Shown piece by piece: positions 1 to 10,992 of a stretch of DNA of 64,000 bases; position 1 is the first letter of the stretch, and the number at the start of each line of letters is the position of its first letter. This DNA is from Pseudoalteromonas sp. N1230-9 (GTDB taxonomy: Bacteria; Pseudomonadota; Gammaproteobacteria; Enterobacterales; Alteromonadaceae). Under the pieces are notes generated by a model that made no database searches, was not told the origin of the DNA, and saw nothing but the letters and a program-made list of their open reading frames with translations. The position numbers and the translations under genes were made by a program. The stretch covers positions 3,469,001 to 3,533,000 of the forward strand of contig NZ_CP090419.1 of the NCBI RefSeq assembly GCF_032716425.1, written 5' to 3'.

Positions 1-624
1 AGCAAAATAAGGCACTTTACCGTTGTAGCCAGCCACCCCAGAAACAAAACTATGCTGCTCTAGCTGCTGAATACTCTTTGGCATACCATATTTTTCAATA
101 TAGCTTTTTGAGGCATAAAATCCAGATGATAGCTCCGCTAAGTGCTGGGCAATATAATCACCTTCATCAGGGCGCGGGCCCGCTCTGACAGCAATATGCG
201 CTTGGCCATGGTCGAGTCGTAGACGATTTTGGTCAAGAATAACCTCAAGCTGCACTTGTGGGTGTAAACTTTGGAACTGCTCACAAACTTCACTGAGCAC
301 ATCAATAAAACCACTCACCGTAGTTAATAATAAACTGCCTCGCAGTTGGCTATCAGCGGCAATAATATCGTTGTGAAGTTTTTCAAGTTCTGCATTAATC
401 GATTTAGCAGTGGCAAACAACTTAGCGCCAATTTCTGTCACTGTATAACCACGGGCATGGCGGTGAAATAACCGTGCATCAAGGTTATCTTCTAAATTGT
501 TGATTCTTCTTAGTACTGTGCTGTGGTGAACACCTAACGATTCGGCAGCAGCGGTTAACGTGCCGAGCCTTGCCACCTCATAAGCGACTTTTACATCTTG
601 CCAATCATCAAATTGAATCGCCAT
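1..624 (-). CDS. LysR-family transcriptional regulator (3' end outside window)
   Basis: The first 208 codons can be read, and the C-terminus lies beyond the window start. An N-terminal winged helix-turn-helix is visible around residues 15-60 (TLTAAAESLGVHHSTVLRRI at 22-41). It is followed by the start of a periplasmic-binding-like effector domain, as in LysR regulators. ATG at 624 is preceded by AAGGAGCC. The gene is divergent from the FMN reductase at 739, and a perfect 16-bp palindrome lies in the gap, so it probably controls itself and that reductase. The inducer cannot be told from the sequence. The family is certain; the target is inferred. Confidence 0.9.
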   Translation of the reverse strand, partial: MAIQFDDWQDVKVAYEVARLGTLTAAAESLGVHHSTVLRRINNLEDNLDARLFHRHARGYTVTEIGAKLFATAKSINAELEKLHNDIIAADSQLRGSLLLTTVSGFIDVLSEVCEQFQSLHPQVQLEVILDQNRLRLDHGQAHIAVRAGPRPDEGDYIAQHLAELSSGFYASKSYIEKYGMPKSIQQLEQHSFVSGVAGYNGKVPYFA

Positions 625-636
625 AACGGCTCCTTG

Positions 637-652
637 TGTGCGTATACGCACA
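637..652. promoter_or_regulatory. Perfect 16-bp palindrome, candidate operator
   Basis: TGTGCGTATACGCACA is its own reverse complement. It sits 12 bp upstream of the lysR start, in the 114-bp gap shared with the FMN reductase gene. LysR proteins commonly bind imperfect dyads in such divergent gaps. A fully symmetric site could equally belong to another regulator. Confidence 0.5.
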
Positions 653-738
653 TAAGTTTTGCGTTTATTTGGCTTTTCTGCAAGCTGTTTTTTGCTACAG
701 TGAGTATATCAACAGTGAAGCTTAAAAAGGAATCCCTC

Positions 739-1308
739 ATGACAGCACCAAAAATTATTGCCCTCGCAGGCAGCCTACGTAAAGACAGTTTTAACCAAAA
801 ACTAATTAATGAAGCAGCGCGCTTCGCCCTCGAAAGTGGTGCTGAAGTGGAAGTACTCAAACTAAGCGATTTAGATTTACCACTATTCGATGAAGATATA
901 GAAGCACAAGGTACGCCTACTGGCGCACAGTTGTTAAAAGATAAGCTTCGTGCTGCTGATGGTATTTTATTAGCAAGCCCAGAATATAATGGCTCAATTA
1001 CAGCACCACTTAAAAACGCTATCGATTGGGCATCTCGCACTGAGCAAGGTGCAGTACCGGCATTTCGTAATAAAGTAACCGCTTTGTATGCTTCTTCGCC
1101 AGGTGGTTTAGGTGGCTTACGCGGTCTAAACCACGTGCGTGATATTTTATCAGGTATTGGCAGCTTAGTACTTGCGGATCAGTTAGCCGTACCTGCCATC
1201 CACACTAAATTAGATGAACAAGGCCGCATTAATGATGCCGATACAGCCGAACAAGTTGCCAGCCTAGCCCGACAACTTGTTAGTGTGGCAAGTAAATTAA
1301 ATAAGTAA
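739..1308 (+). CDS. NADPH-dependent FMN reductase family protein
   Basis: This 189-residue flavodoxin-like protein is of the family that reduces FMN, quinones or azo compounds with NAD(P)H in the cytoplasm. The phosphate-binding loop AGSLRKDSFN lies at residues 10-19 and the flavin-contact motif SPEYNGS at 80-86. The reading frame is open further upstream, but ATG at 739 has a good AAAAGGA ribosome-binding site and gives the usual family N-terminus, a beta strand leading straight into GSLR. It is divergent from a LysR regulator that probably controls it. Its natural substrate cannot be told from the sequence. Confidence 0.9.
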   Translation: MTAPKIIALAGSLRKDSFNQKLINEAARFALESGAEVEVLKLSDLDLPLFDEDIEAQGTPTGAQLLKDKLRAADGILLASPEYNGSITAPLKNAIDWASRTEQGAVPAFRNKVTALYASSPGGLGGLRGLNHVRDILSGIGSLVLADQLAVPAIHTKLDEQGRINDADTAEQVASLARQLVSVASKLNK

Positions 1309-1325
1309 GCCTGATTTAATAGCCC

Positions 1326-1772
1326 TTAGTTGAGTTTTGTCGCTGCCAGTTTTGCAGCGATAAAATCTTCATGAGTCACATACAAGAGGCTAGCAACACG
1401 GCGAATCACAACCTCTTCATGTTTATCTAATTCGCCATCAGCATAGGCTAAGCGCCATAACAGCTCGATAATATCAATACGCTGCTCGGCACTACACTGC
1501 GCATTTATTTGCTTCGAAAACTGAAAATAATCAATCGCTTCATCTAAATTTTTAGCAGCACTATCAACGAGCTCCTGAACTTCATCATCTGTTAAAGAAA
1601 AATACTTCTTTAAGGTGTCATTCAGTGTTTGTTGCTCATCATCTTGTAGCTCACTGTCGGCGCGCATAACCTCGATTAATAAAGCGGCAACCGCTGTTTT
1701 TAGGTCATGCTCACTAATATTTGATTGAGTATCGTCCATCGCTGAAAATAGCTGTTTTATTTTATTGAGCAT
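1326..1772 (-). CDS. TerB-family (tellurite resistance TerB-like) protein
   Basis: This is a 148-residue, acidic, all-helical protein. The segment ADSELQDDEQ and its later counterpart ADGELDKHEE form the duplicated acidic helix-loop pattern of the TerB/DjlA-N fold, which is thought to bind metal ions. A GTG lies immediately before the chosen ATG at 1772, and AAAGG upstream could serve either. It converges on the FMN reductase gene with an 17-bp gap and no clear terminator between. Stand-alone TerB proteins are widespread without any tellurite operon, so the resistance name should not be taken as function. Confidence 0.8.
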   Translation of the reverse strand: MLNKIKQLFSAMDDTQSNISEHDLKTAVAALLIEVMRADSELQDDEQQTLNDTLKKYFSLTDDEVQELVDSAAKNLDEAIDYFQFSKQINAQCSAEQRIDIIELLWRLAYADGELDKHEEVVIRRVASLLYVTHEDFIAAKLAATKLN

Positions 1773-1908
1773 CACATTTTTACCTTTTGAGTGTTAGACT
1801 AGGTATAAGATATAAACTAACGTTACCCTAGTTTGACTGTCGAAGCTAATTCATGGTTCAACAACACGCGCTAGAATTATTGCATCAATCACATGGAGTT
1901 AGGTGTTT

Positions 1909-2274
1909 ATGAACAAACCCCGTTCGATATTCGCATTATCAATCAGCGCCCTTTTACTCACCGCTGGTTTTCCCGCTGCATACGCCGAAGAAACCAAAAC
2001 AGAAAAACTTTTCGACTTTGATGAAGAAGTCCACTACTACCAAACTAAATTAGCCGATGGCCGCTACCACCTCGAAATTCAGTCTGATGACTATAAGCAC
2101 TTTCGCAATCAAAGCGTATTCTTACTACGCCATGCAAGTCGCTTGTGTAGAGATAAACCGTTTATGCTTAGAGTGACTGATGGCGTACAGGAGTATGAAC
2201 GCTTTCCCACTAAACCACGTGCCTATCAGCCACCTTTAACGGTTGTTCTACAGTGTGAAGACGAAGCTAAATAG
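1909..2274 (+). CDS. Small secreted protein of unknown function
   Basis: The gene encodes 121 residues starting with a clear Sec signal peptide: MNKPR, then a hydrophobic stretch ending AAYAEE, with cleavage likely after AYA. The mature part is about 95 residues, charged and rich in tyrosine. It has two cysteines (in SRLCRDKP and LQCEDEAK) that could form a disulfide in the periplasm. ATG at 1909 is preferred over GTG at 1903 because of the TTAGG 5 bp upstream. It converges with the next gene, their stop codons being 2 bp apart. I do not recognise the family. Confidence 0.8.
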   Translation: MNKPRSIFALSISALLLTAGFPAAYAEETKTEKLFDFDEEVHYYQTKLADGRYHLEIQSDDYKHFRNQSVFLLRHASRLCRDKPFMLRVTDGVQEYERFPTKPRAYQPPLTVVLQCEDEAK

Positions 2275-2276
2275 TA

Positions 2277-2870
2277 CTAGTCTTCATATCCCCACGGCGC
2301 GCTTGGCGGCGTAATAGGTTTAGTTAAGTCAAAATCAACGCGAAACTCACGTCCTTCACGCACTAAGCGATACGTAAATTGCTTTGGATAAATATACATT
2401 TGCCACGTATTACCCATTGATTGTGGAATACCTTGGTTCACAAACAACTCTTTTGAATATTGATCAGCTGGGAACGACTGCGCATTAGCAAAACCAGCAT
2501 CAAGGGTATGGCCCCCATACATGGTTGAGTCGTCATCGCTACCATCTTTATGGCGATGATCGTGCTTTAAACTCAGTCCACTGCCTGTTTTTGTGATGAT
2601 CCAAGTACGAGACGCATCGTCACCTACATGAAATGGCACTTGCAATTCACGTTCATTACAACGACGCACATGCATCACTAACTTTTTACCCGCAAATGAA
2701 CTGGGGCCTGTCGCGTTATCAACGCTAACTTTACCTTCGTAAGCTTTACCACAATAGGCAGCAATATTATTAAAAAAGCCATCATGGCTTGGAATAGATA
2801 CTAACGGCGCTGGACGCGCAGCCGCTACTGATGACGCTGCTACGAGCATCGATGCCACTAAGTATTTCAT
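2277..2870 (-). CDS. Secreted protein of unknown function
   Basis: This 197-residue protein has an N-terminal signal peptide (MKYLVASMLVAASSVAAA, cleavage near ARP). The mature domain holds a cysteine pair (AAYCGKAY and VRRCNERE). It also has a polar stretch, LKHDHRHKDGSDDDST, rich in histidine and aspartate, and the segment TWQMYIYPKQFTYRLVREGREFRVDF, where beta strands look likely. The His/Asp stretch could bind a metal, but that is only suggested by composition. No domain name can be given from the sequence alone. Confidence 0.8.
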   Translation of the reverse strand: MKYLVASMLVAASSVAAARPAPLVSIPSHDGFFNNIAAYCGKAYEGKVSVDNATGPSSFAGKKLVMHVRRCNERELQVPFHVGDDASRTWIITKTGSGLSLKHDHRHKDGSDDDSTMYGGHTLDAGFANAQSFPADQYSKELFVNQGIPQSMGNTWQMYIYPKQFTYRLVREGREFRVDFDLTKPITPPSAPWGYED

Positions 2871-2962
2871 GGTGTGTTCCTAAAATAAAAAATTTAACCC
2901 TAGCCTAGCGATTTAAAGCTAATAAAGAAAACAATCACGATAAACTGCTTGTCTAAAAATAA

Positions 2963-3949
2963 TCAAGACGGGTTTGTAGCTAGTTGTATGTCATGTTCGG
3001 CGCGCGATTTCATGAACTTCAGAAGTGATTTGTGAAAATCCTGAAAGATCACCTCTCCCCACACTCGCGAATAAATGCCAAAATTAGTGTTATCAAGTAC
3101 AGTCGTTTTTAGGCTTAACAGCGTTTGATTCTTGCCACTTACAACTAATTCATAACCGCCATGTAACGGCGAAAAATATTCACCGCCCAATTTCACATGC
3201 TGATCGAGCGCCTTATCAGGAATTAAGTCTGGGTCTATATCAAACTTATAAAGCATTTTCTCATTCGGCTTCCACTCAGTTATCACTTCTTTGAATACAA
3301 CATTTTTTTGCCACTGACTGGTTCTTATTGTACCTACCCCATCACCACTCATATCAGCTCGAATTGGTCTAGGAATACCAATTAATTGCGAAAATGAGCT
3401 CGGATACTCGCTCTCGTGGATTTGGCTAACATTAGCTAATTGTTGCCACACAACATCAACAGGCGCATTGATAACAATCGTATTTTTAACTTCGTAAGTT
3501 TTCGATAAGTGTAAAAAGTTGAGTTCTAAAGGAGAAAGGATCAACGGCAACAAAGCTACCGACATCACTGCTTTGTTGCTTTTCTTTGCCCAAAGGCGAT
3601 GACATAGCCCTGCTAACATACCGCCAATACTAGCAAAAAACATAAACGCAGGGAGTGCCATTGCAACGCAGATGCTGCCCTCTAAAAGAGTAATAACACT
3701 CACAAATAAGAAGATAAAAATAGGCTGCCAAGCGATCACTGCCATTCTTCCGTATGTCATCACAGGCACCTGATTGTATTCAAAATGTACCCGTATAAAC
3801 CCGATAGCAACAGGCACTAAAAACATAAACGAAATAGTAACAAGGCTACCGAAATTAAACGTTTCGCTAACTTCAAGAAAAATGCGTATGCTGATGCCGT
3901 AAAGAACACCCATCACGATGCCGATAGATTTAGGAGAAAGAGGCCACAT
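2963..3949 (-). CDS. Membrane protein with C-terminal SRPBCC-like domain
   Basis: In this 328-residue protein the first ~155 residues are very hydrophobic with four or five membrane segments. Residues ~155-325 are soluble and begin VKNTIVINAPVDVVWQQL, the typical first strand and helix of SRPBCC (START-like/polyketide cyclase) domains. Those domains form a deep cavity for a lipid or other hydrophobic ligand. The fusion suggests a ligand-binding module tethered to the membrane. No neighbour explains the ligand. The C-terminal domain assignment is fairly sure; the role is unknown. Confidence 0.75.
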   Translation of the reverse strand: MWPLSPKSIGIVMGVLYGISIRIFLEVSETFNFGSLVTISFMFLVPVAIGFIRVHFEYNQVPVMTYGRMAVIAWQPIFIFLFVSVITLLEGSICVAMALPAFMFFASIGGMLAGLCHRLWAKKSNKAVMSVALLPLILSPLELNFLHLSKTYEVKNTIVINAPVDVVWQQLANVSQIHESEYPSSFSQLIGIPRPIRADMSGDGVGTIRTSQWQKNVVFKEVITEWKPNEKMLYKFDIDPDLIPDKALDQHVKLGGEYFSPLHGGYELVVSGKNQTLLSLKTTVLDNTNFGIYSRVWGEVIFQDFHKSLLKFMKSRAEHDIQLATNPS

Positions 3950-4010
3950 AGTTATTTATTGTTTTCGTTATTTTGCCAACCAAATTAACAACTTTCTTTT
4001 TTAGAAACAA

Positions 4011-4036
4011 ATAAAAACGCGACTTTCGCCGCGTTT
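4011..4036 (-). terminator. Rho-independent terminator of the leu operon
   Basis: Read on the minus strand, AAACGCG and CGCGTTT form a 7-bp stem with an 8-base loop, followed by TTTTTATTTG. It lies 25 bp after the leuD stop codon and closes the leuABCD operon. Confidence 0.75.
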
Positions 4037-4060
4037 AGGTTCCACATGTAATAAAACCTT

Positions 4061-4660
4061 TTATTGCCAAGGGCGCTCAGCTTTAAGCTTAGTTTCAAAG
4101 GCATCAATTTGGCTGTTAAGTGTTTCAGTCACACCGATAAAGTCCAAGCCGCTTAATAAACGCTCTTTAATGTCATGACGAATATCAAAGTCAATAGTGT
4201 CAAACTTATCGCTACGAAGTTGTTGGTTTTCTAAATCAACTTCGATATGAATATCGTCATGCTGTTCACTCAACACAAATAATTGCTCAAGCGTTTCTGC
4301 TGGTAATGCGATAGCAAGCATTTGGTTATTACCGCAGTTATTAAAGAAAATATCGGCAAAGCTTTGTGCTAAGATAACTTCAAAACCATATTGCTTTAAT
4401 GCCCATGGCGCGTGCTCACGCGATGAACCACAACCAAAGTTGTCGCGAGTTAACAGAATTTGCGCACCTTGGTAACAAGGACGATTCAAAATAAACTCAG
4501 GGTTTGGCTCACCGTTATCTAAATAACGCCAATCGTAAAAAAGCGCCGCATCAAAACCATCACGGCTGGTCGACGTTAAAAATTGCTTTGGAATTATTTG
4601 GTCAGTATCAACATTGTTTTTATCTAACGGGGCCATTAAGCCACTAAAAAATACACTCAT
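4061..4660 (-). CDS. leuD: 3-isopropylmalate dehydratase small subunit
   Basis: LeuD pairs with LeuC to isomerise 2-isopropylmalate to 3-isopropylmalate, the second step of leucine synthesis, in the cytoplasm. The 199-residue length is that of the bacterial small subunit. The family motifs NVDTDQIIPKQFL near residue 16 and NFGCGSSREHAPWAL near 73-87 are intact; the latter carries the substrate-specificity loop. Its ATG shares one base with the leuC stop (TAATG), giving translational coupling. It is the last gene of the operon and is followed by a terminator. Confidence 0.97.
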   Translation of the reverse strand: MSVFFSGLMAPLDKNNVDTDQIIPKQFLTSTSRDGFDAALFYDWRYLDNGEPNPEFILNRPCYQGAQILLTRDNFGCGSSREHAPWALKQYGFEVILAQSFADIFFNNCGNNQMLAIALPAETLEQLFVLSEQHDDIHIEVDLENQQLRSDKFDTIDFDIRHDIKERLLSGLDFIGVTETLNSQIDAFETKLKAERPWQ

Positions 4661-6060
4661 TAGGCTTCTCCTCTGATATCAACAAAACGACCATGAATTG
4701 CCGCTGCCGCAGCCATTGCTGGGCTCACTAAGTGAGTGCGTCCACCGCGACCTTGGCGTCCTTCAAAGTTACGATTTGATGTCGACGCACAGCGTTTACC
4801 GGCTTCTAATCTGTCGTCATTCATTGCTAAGCACATTGAACAACCTGGCTCACGCCATTCAAAGCCAGCTGCTTTGAATATATCAGCAAGGCCTTCGTCT
4901 TCGGCTTGTTTTTTAACAAGGCCAGAACCTGGAACAATCAGTGCTTCAACACCCGCGGCAACCTGCTTACCTTCAACAATTTGCGCGGCAGCACGTAAGT
5001 CTTCAATTCGGCTATTGGTACATGAGCCAATAAACACGGTATCAACAGTTGCTGAAGACAATTTATCACCGGCTTTTAAGCCCATATATTTTAGTGCGCT
5101 ACGAATCGCATCAGCTTTGATTAAATCTGGTTCTTGCTCAGGGTCTGGAATGAATTCATCGACGCCAATCACTTGCTCAGGGCTGGTACCCCAAGTAATT
5201 TGCGGTTGAATATCAGCAGCCTCCAATTCAACAACATGATCAAACTCTGCGCCTTCATCAGTTTTTAGTGTTTTCCAGTAGGCAACGGCACTATCAAAGT
5301 CAGCACCTTGTGGTGCAAATGGGCGACCTTTTAAATAATCATAAGTTGTTTGATCTGGTGCGATTAAACCCGCTTTTGCGCCCATTTCAATACTCATATT
5401 ACAAAGTGTCATGCGCGCTTCCATAGACAGCGCTTCAATTCCTTCACCACAAAATTCAGCAACATAGCCAGTACCACCCGCAGTGCCTAATTTACCGATC
5501 ACAGCCATGATTAAATCTTTGGCAGTAACAGTTGGGCGCAGGCGACCATTAATTTGAATTTTTAACGACTTGGCTTTTTTCTGCTGTAGTGTTTGAGTGG
5601 CTAAAACATGCTCAACTTCTGACGTACCAATACCGTGCGCTAGTGCGCCAAATGCACCATGGGTAGAGGTATGGCTGTCGCCACATACTATGGTTGTGCC
5701 CGGTAAGGTAATGCCCTGCTCAGGCCCCATTACATGCACAATACCTTGGTTAATCGAATTTAAATCATAAAGTTGAATACCAAACTCTTTGCAGTTTGCA
5801 TCCAGTGCCATTAGTTGGTTTTTCGACACTTCACTGGCAGCATCTAATGAACGACTTTTCGTTGAAACGTTATGATCCATGGTCGCAAAGGTTTTTTCTG
5901 GGCAACGTACTTTACGGTTTTTCTCACGTAAACCAGCAAAGGCTTGCGGTGAGGTAACTTCATGAACTAGATGACGGTCGATATAAAGTAAATCGGTTTG
6001 ATCGTTAATGTTGGCGACTACATGAGCTTGCCAGATTTTATCGTATAAGGTTTGGGCCAC
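4660..6060 (-). CDS. leuC: 3-isopropylmalate dehydratase large subunit
   Basis: This 466-residue aconitase-family subunit carries the [4Fe-4S] cluster used with LeuD to interconvert 2- and 3-isopropylmalate. Cluster-ligand cysteines appear in FIGSCTNSR and in [10 protein letters not shown], and the active-site region includes [13 protein letters not shown]. The N-terminus ([15 protein letters not shown]) is that of typical gammaproteobacterial LeuC. It starts 59 bp after leuB, and the gap contains a small hairpin. Expression follows the leucine attenuator upstream of leuA. Confidence 0.98.
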   Translation of the reverse strand: MAQTLYDKIWQAHVVANINDQTDLLYIDRHLVHEVTSPQAFAGLREKNRKVRCPEKTFATMDHNVSTKSRSLDAASEVSKNQLMALDANCKEFGIQLYDLNSINQGIVHVMGPEQGITLPGTTIVCGDSHTSTHGAFGALAHGIGTSEVEHVLATQTLQQKKAKSLKIQINGRLRPTVTAKDLIMAVIGKLGTAGGTGYVAEFCGEGIEALSMEARMTLCNMSIEMGAKAGLIAPDQTTYDYLKGRPFAPQGADFDSAVAYWKTLKTDEGAEFDHVVELEAADIQPQITWGTSPEQVIGVDEFIPDPEQEPDLIKADAIRSALKYMGLKAGDKLSSATVDTVFIGSCTNSRIEDLRAAAQIVEGKQVAAGVEALIVPGSGLVKKQAEDEGLADIFKAAGFEWREPGCSMCLAMNDDRLEAGKRCASTSNRNFEGRQGRGGRTHLVSPAMAAAAAIHGRFVDIRGEA

Positions 6061-6083
6061 TTGCTATTCCCTCATTTTAGTTA

Positions 6084-6104
6084 CGCTGAGTGACGAGCTC
6101 AGCG
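6084..6104 (-). other. Hairpin between leuB and leuC
   Basis: CGCTGAG and CTCAGCG form a perfect 7-bp stem with a 7-base loop in the 59-bp gap. No T-run follows on the transcribed strand, so it is not a terminator. It may be an mRNA stability or processing element. Confidence 0.4.
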
Positions 6105-6119
6105 CAAACAACTTTTTAA

Positions 6120-8740
<2,621 letters not shown>

Positions 8741-8776
8741 AAATTGTCCTCGTTCCCAATGACCCATTAGCGAGAT

Positions 8777-8804
8777 AAAAAAAACCCCGCGTTTGCGGGG
8801 TTTT
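8777..8804 (-). terminator. leu operon attenuator (intrinsic terminator in leader)
   Basis: On the minus strand, AAAACCCCGC and GCGGGGTTTT form a perfect stem closed by AAAC, followed by eight T. It lies between the leader peptide and leuA, where it can end transcription before the structural genes. The competing antiterminator is also visible: GTGGGG at 8834-8839, at the end of leuL, can pair with the CCCCGC arm (8795-8800). Confidence 0.9.
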
Positions 8805-8828
8805 ATAATATTTACAAATGCAAATACA

Positions 8829-8897
8829 CTAAGCCCCACCTACTTGCTTAAGCAGTAAGAGGTTCAGTGTTAATGTAATTAAACGTGTCATTTGCAT
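8829..8897 (-). CDS. leuL: leu operon leader peptide
   Basis: This short gene encodes 22 residues, [20 protein letters not shown] followed by GA. Seven are leucine, four of them consecutive (codons CTC TTA CTG CTT at 8850-8861). A ribosome stalling on these codons when charged leucyl-tRNA is scarce would cover the first RNA segment. That would free GTGGGG (8834-8839) to pair with the attenuator's 5' arm and let transcription continue into leuA. Without stalling, CTTACTGCTT pairs with AAGCAAGTAG and the terminator forms. A promoter lies 35 bp upstream. This is the classical amino-acid attenuation layout; the ribosome-binding site is weak (AAAATTAAG). Confidence 0.88.
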   Translation of the reverse strand: MQMTRLITLTLNLLLLKQVGGA

Positions 8898-8931
8898 CTT
8901 AATTTTCTAAATGTGTGTTCAGTGAGCTGTA

Positions 8932-8960
8932 TTTTTAACACCCAGCACACACTCTTGCAA
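8932..8960 (-). promoter_or_regulatory. Probable leu operon promoter
   Basis: On the minus strand TTGCAA (8955-8960), a 17-bp spacer and TAAAAA (8932-8937) form a sigma-70-like promoter. Transcription would start near 8925, about 28 nt before leuL. This is the expected distance for an attenuated leader. Confidence 0.55.
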
Positions 8961-9102
8961 GCATATTTTTTTCACTAAGAACAATATAAAGACGCAAATA
9001 TAGAAATAAAAATTCACAAAACAAACAAAAAAAGGATAAAAATAACAATTTAATGGTTAGTTGTCGTTAGAAAAAGTACTTAACGCTTACGGCCTGCTTA
9101 GA

Positions 9103-9729
9103 TTAACTTTTTTCATTTCCACCGTTATCCCTAACATACAATAATGCACCACGCGCTATATAACGTAATTGCCAAATAACACGTTCTACCAACTCTTCAC
9201 GTTGCTGCCCTTCAATATCAAGCGCCTCTGCCCCTGCGTTAAATACTAAAGTGACCATCGCTTCCGCTTGTATATAGGCATGGGTGGCATCGCATGGCGT
9301 TTCACTTTCAAGGTAATGTGCAAGCTCCAAGATGAAATGTTTTATCTCGCGAGCAACCGCGGCACGAAACGCTTTTGAAGTACCTGAGCGTTCACGCAAT
9401 AACAACCTGAATTGATTACTTGAGTTATCAATAAATTCCATGAAAGTGACAATCGATGTAGTAATGACACTGCCACCACTTTCAATACGCCGACGTGCTT
9501 GGCGCATTAACTGGCGAAGCGTTAACCCCGCTTCATCAACCATGGTCAAGCCAAGTTCATTCATATCTTTAAAATGGCGATAAAAAGAGGTTGGCGCAAT
9601 CCCTGCTTCACGAGCAACTTCACGTAAACTTAAATTAGAAAAGCTATGATCGGCACTCAATTGATTAAATGCAGCTTCGATTAGTGCTTGTCGTGTTTTT
9701 TGTTTCTGTTGCGCTCTAACACCCGACAT
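9103..9729 (-). CDS. fabR: TetR-family repressor of unsaturated fatty acid synthesis FabR
   Basis: FabR senses the ratio of unsaturated to saturated acyl-ACP/CoA and represses genes for unsaturated fatty acids. The 208-residue protein has the FabR signature throughout: [19 protein letters not shown], the recognition helix [50 protein letters not shown] and [14 protein letters not shown] at 9729, with GGGAG five bases upstream, is preferred over an in-frame TTG at 9741. It is divergent from a desaturase gene whose promoter carries a FabR-type palindrome. In E. coli fabR also neighbours sthA, which lies two genes away here. Confidence 0.95.
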   Translation of the reverse strand: MSGVRAQQKQKTRQALIEAAFNQLSADHSFSNLSLREVAREAGIAPTSFYRHFKDMNELGLTMVDEAGLTLRQLMRQARRRIESGGSVITTSIVTFMEFIDNSSNQFRLLLRERSGTSKAFRAAVAREIKHFILELAHYLESETPCDATHAYIQAEAMVTLVFNAGAEALDIEGQQREELVERVIWQLRYIARGALLYVRDNGGNEKS

Positions 9730-9785
9730 GAAAACTCCCAAGGTGAACTTTTAATGATTTTTAAGTTAATGAGACAGTCTAATAC

Positions 9786-9814
9786 TTGACGCGAAGAGTT
9801 TGAAACACTATTTT
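9786..9814 (+). promoter_or_regulatory. Desaturase promoter
   Basis: TTGACG (9786-9791), an exact 17-bp spacer and TATTTT (9809-9814) form a strong sigma-70 promoter. The predicted start near 9821 falls inside the FabR-type operator, so a bound repressor would block initiation. The resulting 5' leader would be only about 22 nt. Confidence 0.75.
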
Positions 9815-9832
9815 AGCGTACAACTGTACGCC
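9815..9832. promoter_or_regulatory. FabR-type operator
   Basis: GCGTACA-AC-TGTACGC (9816-9831) is a perfect 7-bp inverted repeat with a 2-bp spacer, preceded by A. It matches the published FabR site pattern, AGCGTACA, two free bases, then TGTnCGCT. It overlaps the start of transcription of the desaturase gene and lies 86 bp from the fabR start, so it may also serve autoregulation. Confidence 0.8.
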
Positions 9833-9842
9833 GAGATTTATT

Positions 9843-10979
9843 ATGATGAAGAAACCACCGATTATTTGGACCAATGTGTTATTTTTTAGCCTGACATTTT
9901 TGGCCGCAATTACACTTGTTCCTTGGTATGGATTTAGTTACGGATACACCACTGTGCAATGGATAGCTTTTGTTGCTTGCATGTTTTACGCAGGATTATC
10001 TATCACCGCAGGTTACCACCGCTTATGGGCACACAAAGCCTATGATGCACACCCTGTGATTGAATTTATATTCGCCCTTGGTGGTGCATTTGCGCTGCAA
10101 AATAGTGCGCTTCACTGGAGTAGCGACCACCGTATTCATCATGGTCAAGTTGATGATCCAATCAAAGACCCTTATGCCGCAACAAATGGCTTTTGGTACA
10201 GCCATATAGGTTGGATGCTGCGAGACTATCAAGGAGAGGAATACGGAAATTATAGTAATTGCCGTGACTTACAGAAAAATAAAGTCGTTATGTGGCAACA
10301 CCGCCACTACATGAAATTAGTATTAGCGACCAATATTGGTATTCCTCTTTTACTTGGGTTAATGGTCGGTGATGTGTGGGGGATGTTACTACTTGCAGGG
10401 TTGTTACGTTTAGTATTAAGCCAGCATTTTACCTTTTTTATAAATTCAGTTGCCCATATATGGGGGTCTCGTCCATACACCGAAAAAAATACCGCACGCG
10501 ATAATGGTTTTTTAGCGTTATTCACTTATGGTGAGGGCTATCATAATTTCCACCATATTTTTGCCAGTGACTATCGTAATGGTATTAAATGGTATCACTA
10601 TGATCCAACCAAATGGATGATCCGCACGCTCGCATCTGTCGGTCTTGCATCAAAATTAAAACGTACACCAGTCGAGCGCATTGAAAAAGCCAAAGCAGAA
10701 ACCTTGATGAATAAAACCCAAGGCCGCCTTGCAAAATTGCCTTTAGCGCAAGATAAGCTTACATTATTACAATCTGAGTACGATTTACTGCTGAAAAAAC
10801 TGCAACACTTCTGTGCCCTGCAAAAACGCGTGTTAGAAATCAAAAAGAATAACATGATGAAACAATGCGAAAAATCAGCATTAATGACACAATATCATGA
10901 GCTTGAAGCCGCTTGGGAAAACCAAAAGCAGGCTTGGCTTGCACTAAATGCGAGGTTATTAAAAGCCTCTTTTAGTTAA
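9843..10979 (+). CDS. Acyl-CoA/acyl-lipid delta-9 fatty acid desaturase
   Basis: This 378-residue integral-membrane di-iron desaturase puts a double bond into saturated acyl chains. It carries the three histidine boxes: HRLWAH at 59-64, HRIHH at 96-100 and HNFHH at 234-238. Four or so membrane helices flank them. The last ~110 residues form a charged, coiled-coil-like tail longer than in minimal bacterial desaturases. ATG occurs at both 9843 and 9846. A strong promoter overlapped by a FabR operator drives it, and sthA follows 13 bp downstream in the same direction. It would supply unsaturated lipids with oxygen, alongside the anaerobic FabA/FabB route. Confidence 0.93.
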   Translation: MMKKPPIIWTNVLFFSLTFLAAITLVPWYGFSYGYTTVQWIAFVACMFYAGLSITAGYHRLWAHKAYDAHPVIEFIFALGGAFALQNSALHWSSDHRIHHGQVDDPIKDPYAATNGFWYSHIGWMLRDYQGEEYGNYSNCRDLQKNKVVMWQHRHYMKLVLATNIGIPLLLGLMVGDVWGMLLLAGLLRLVLSQHFTFFINSVAHIWGSRPYTEKNTARDNGFLALFTYGEGYHNFHHIFASDYRNGIKWYHYDPTKWMIRTLASVGLASKLKRTPVERIEKAKAETLMNKTQGRLAKLPLAQDKLTLLQSEYDLLLKKLQHFCALQKRVLEIKKNNMMKQCEKSALMTQYHELEAAWENQKQAWLALNARLLKASFS

Positions 10980-10992
10980 TATAGGAGCGGCT

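Noticed and set aside
4736..5209. Plus-strand open frame of 157 codons inside leuC
   Set aside because: It is the antisense shadow of a well-conserved gene. Its protein is low-complexity Ser/Ala/Pro and shows no domain or ribosome-binding site.
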